NCBI GenBank assembly: GCA_013397455.1 | Contig: VYZB01000223.1 | Span: forward strand, 13,413 to 77,412 | Source of the DNA: Crotophaga sulcirostris | Taxonomy: Eukaryota; Chordata; Aves; Cuculiformes; Crotophagidae | Direction: 5' to 3' | Length of the DNA: 64,000 bases | Notes under the pieces: generated by a model | Seen by the model: the letters and a program-made list of their open reading frames with translations, nothing else | Told to the model about the DNA's origin: nothing | Database searches by the model: none | Program-made: the position numbers and the translations under genes | Shown: piece after piece, positions 60,676 to 64,000 of the stretch | Layout of the letters: each line of letters begins with the position of its first letter | How positions within the stretch are numbered: position 1 is the stretch's first letter

Positions 60676-63600
60676 GGGAGCCCCTGCACAAGGGGAGGGT
60701 CTCCTTCCCACTTTCCTCTGCCACAGTACCCTCTCCCCTGCTTCCACACCTCCCGCTGGCCAGATCCATTGCCTAGGTCAGGAGAAAGCTAAAAACCCCC
60801 TCAAACTAAAAGAAAAAAAAATAAGAATAGAAAAAAAGGGAATTGTTTTCAGCAGGCTTCACAAGCCAAACTGGCTATTGTGGGGGCTGGTGAGTCTCCT
60901 CGCATGGAGGGAGTGTAGGGAGGAGATGCCCCTTGGCATCAGTGGGGCATAAGGTTGGCTCCAGCGTTTTGCCTCATTCTCTTCTGTAGTCTTATTTTTT
61001 TCACAAACAGAAATACACACTTGGCACAGAATGTTTGAGTAAGGCACCATCCCAGATCCCTCCCAGTCAGCCAGAGAGACCAAAGCAAAGAGCCAAGACT
61101 GCCAGCGTGGAGGAGGTGAGGGCTAGTCAGGGTATAGTGGGGCTTCATCCCCCTCTCTCCACTGGCTGACACCACGGGAATATTGCCTGCAATGGTGAAA
61201 TCTTTGTGAAAACCTTTTTTGGCTTTTATGGCAGGATAGCTGGTCATGGACTTGGCATTGCCAAAGGAATGGTGGGTCTGTAAGGCAGGGAGCCAGGAGC
61301 CCCATCTGCATCACAGAGGATGTGGCGGTGTGAGCACAAAGGTATCGACTTCTTTAAAAACAAAGCTTAAGTAAGGATGAAAAAAACCCAAAATACTTCC
61401 TGAGTGATTCGCAAGGAAAACCTAAATATTTCCAGGTTTGCTTGCCCTGATGGGTTCTGTACATGCTATAGCTGCTCAGACTGCAAGGCCTTTCAAAGGT
61501 CTCCGCAAGTCTCCATGCCAAAATAAATGTTACTTTACCATCAAGTAGGCAGAAGAATGAAAACTGTAAGATGTGTGAGCAAGGAAAAAAAAAAAAACCA
61601 AACAGGAAAACCCCTTTCTTCTGATTTTAAAGTCCTGGATGATCAAGGCTGTTCTGCTCACTCTGATGTAACCAGTTTGCAGATACACAAATACACGTCC
61701 AGCCATGGAAAGTGTTCTCCCTTTGATTCCAACAAAATCCTTTCTAATTCTCTTTAAATGTTCCAGGGCTTTTTGAAATGATTGCTATCAATGCCAACCA
61801 AATGCTTTAGATCTCTCTCTTTGTTTTTTTTTTTTTTTTGCCTGTCTTTAAATACTTGCCTTATTTTTATGCAGCCCAGTTGCCACTTTACATGGAAAAA
61901 GCATCAAGAAAAGAGTTCTGGTTTGCTTTAGACTTTCTACCATATAGAGTTAGACACTTTAACCTTCTTTGTATTTCCTTAGTTGCTTTAATATGATTTC
62001 TGTAACTCTTCTACTTTCTTTTTTTTCCACATAACTTATTAAATATTTATAATACAGTAGCCTATTACATTTGGCTTGCCACAGCTATCTAGTAAATCAT
62101 AAGTTACATTCTCCTTAAAAGTTAAAAAAACCCAGGATGGTTCAGGTGAGCTTGGACTGAGTTTGTGAAGGTTTAGCTTTAAAAAAATCTAAGCTGGATA
62201 AAAGAATAGGTAGACTTGTTGCCCTAGGGCAATAGATCTGCAGCATTTACCATGGGTAGGAACACTGCTGGATGGTCTGGTTTTCTCTCTGCTCTTTAGT
62301 TGCTCTGAGGTGGGTACATGACCATCATTCAGAGCATTTTTCCATTACTATGATGCCTCTTCCAGTCCAGCCTTAAACAGGCTCTGAGACAAGATCTTCA
62401 ACTCCTCTACAAATCCATGAAATTAAAGGAGAGTAATATTCAGGGCAGCTTTGGTGTATGTTATTTCTCTTTGTTTTTTCATGTTTTAGGAATTTTTTTT
62501 CTGAACAAATAGGAGCAGGACTCTTTTACATTGGCCTGGAAACTGGTTTTTTTTTGTCCCTTAATTTTAAGATGGCAGAAGAACCTAGAAGAAAAAACAC
62601 CAACAAACATGTGACTTGTAAGAAAGCCATAATACCTGCCATGTAGTTGGATGCCAAGGACTCTGAGAGCTGTTGATCCCACTCATGCTGAGGCATAAAC
62701 AAAAGCTCATGCAGCCACACAAACGGTGGTGCTGCTGTTTCCTCCACAGCTGTGCCTCCATTCAGTCCAACCCCTTGCAGAGCCATGGCTGTGCACCATT
62801 TCTCCCCACCATGAACCCCTATCCCTTCCTGCAGCTCCAGTGCCCCATGCATGACGTGGAAAACCCCCTCCACTCCCCAGCCAAGTCCACCCCACTTCAA
62901 TGGGACTGGCTCAAGATTTCCAACACCTGATCCCTTCTGTCTTTGGGTAGGCTTGCACAGATGTGCGCTGGGTTCCCAGCTCTGGTGTCAAGTTTAGAAA
63001 GAAAAACCTCTTTCAAGCTTTCTTCCCAATGGAATAATTTTTTGCAGCTAATGTTTCTTCATGCACTATCTGTTATGCTCTTATTAAAGCACAGCTTGCC
63101 GACAACTGGGAAAGAAATACGCTCCCCACCCTGCGATGCTTACTGTGCCTGGCTAGGGAGCAGGGACCAGGCAGCTGGGGCTGAGGATGGCTGCCTTTCG
63201 CCCATCTTCCTAGAGATAAACTTTCCCTGCAAAATGAAAAATGGCCATTTGGGTTTCAGCAGACCATAAAAACCCTGTTTCAAAACTTTTCAAGCCTTTT
63301 TCAAGTCGGAGCTGCCTTGAAAGGCTTCAGACCACATTGCCATATGGGTCGGTGGCATATGGTTTAGTGCATGCTACTCTGCTGTTTCTGTGCTGCTGCA
63401 TTCTCCCCTGCTCCATGACAAGACCAGCAATGTTGCAGGGGTGCATTCACTACAAGATGCTCCTTAGCGTCTCCTTGCACATTTTTCTGGCTCAATGCTG
63501 CAGGTTTTTCTAATTCTTTGCTGTGGTCAAGCTGCCAGACACTGTCAAGCAGGCACTGTCTGCCCCCTAGGTACAGGCACCTCAATACATACAGAAATAA

Positions 63601-64000
63601 GTGTGTTCTCCCCAACTCTGACATGCACACATATTTTTTGATGTTTTTCCAAAAACTTCCAGAGGAAGCTTCATTTCTTTGTTGTGAACCAAAGCCTTTC
63701 AGATATCTGATTTTTTTCTCTTCTTTGTGCTTTCAACTCCACTTGGAGTTCTAGAATATGAGACACTTGTGAGTTTCTTGGGGTTTTTCCACCTCTTTTT
63801 ATCTTTTAAACTTCTGTTCCTCTCCTTCATCACTCTCCTTTCTCTAGCTCCCTTAATTTTACCCTGCCTTTCCCACTGCAGAAAAACTGTATATCAAGCT
63901 CTATAATTGCCTCTCTGTGTGGTTGCAAAACCTTCCCCCCCCCAGTACTAATTGAAAAAGATGATGAAACTCTTAATTTGGGAGGAAGGAGGAATTCTTC
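60676..64000. other. Non-coding stretch, no gene seen
   Basis: The 206-codon plus frame 60332-60952 overlaps the left end. It lacks any recognisable domain, and its C-terminal part runs through lysine-rich low-complexity sequence. A13 (near 61568) and T16 (61824-61839) tracts are present. 62.7-62.9 kb is C-rich with ~124-codon minus-strand frames of low interest. The right end is pyrimidine-rich. Confidence 0.65.
61824..61839. repeat. Poly(T) tract, T16
   Basis: Sixteen consecutive T residues, the longest T homopolymer I found in the window. Confidence 0.9.

Noticed and set aside
60332..60952. Longest open frame, 206 codons on the plus strand
   Set aside because: No domain, signal peptide or recognisable family. 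Its end runs through lysine-rich low complexity, the start has no promoter or exon context, and one such frame is plausible by chance in 64 kb of moderately GC-rich DNA.
62870..62920. CACTTCAATGGGACTGGCTCAAG resembling the ancient repeat core
   Set aside because: Only one short word matches and no inverted arm is visible, so the resemblance may be chance.

Overview
The window reads as a stretch of bird nuclear genome with no recognisable protein-coding gene. Two short fragments carry the 3'-terminal signature of CR1 LINEs (10240 and 16851): an octamer repeated twice next to a 'GGTTGGAA..GACCT' block. CR1 is the dominant avian LINE. Only two fragments in 64 kb also fits the low repeat load of bird genomes, although turtles and crocodilians carry related CR1s. 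Older inverted-repeat-like amniote elements (2371, 27054, 48970, 58309) point the same way. No open frame looks like a known protein. The longest (206, 182, 164 and 156 codons) are uninterrupted by stops but show no domain, so I treat them as chance frames. I found no tRNA, rRNA, CRISPR, retroviral gene or bacterial-type feature.

Layout. 1-34 kb is ordinary intergenic or intronic DNA: A/T-rich, with homopolymer tracts, short microsatellites, the CR1 fragments, a three-unit 18-bp minisatellite (26383) and a perfect 12-bp inverted repeat (25076). From about 34.5 to 53.7 kb the texture changes. There are repeat-free blocks dense in homeodomain (TAATTA), SOX (AACAAT), MEIS (TGACAG), NK2 (TCAAGTG), octamer and TCF-type (ATCAAAG) words, often as dyads or direct repeats, with locally retained CpGs. 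This looks like the conserved non-coding element clusters around developmental regulator genes, but conservation cannot be measured from one sequence. From 53.7 to 64 kb the DNA is more pyrimidine- and GC-rich, with a 62-nt polypurine tract (54030) and a 240-bp alternating purine-pyrimidine microsatellite (56561).

The best candidate for something undescribed lies at 43.5-53.5 kb. First, a ~100-bp element occurs twice, about 1.2 kb apart (51981 and 53176, ~80% identical by my hand alignment). It shares a 20-bp perfect core and a 16-bp perfect end containing ATCAAAG. Second, several plus-strand segments in the same interval are bounded by good splice signals (43508-43560, 49807-49919, 51633-51776, 52840-52949, 53345-53460). 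Together they suggest an unannotated spliced plus-strand transcript, non-coding RNA or alternative 5' exons of a distant gene, running through a cluster of regulatory elements, with the two repeat copies in its would-be introns. This is inference and needs RNA-seq and multi-species alignment. I cannot name the locus.
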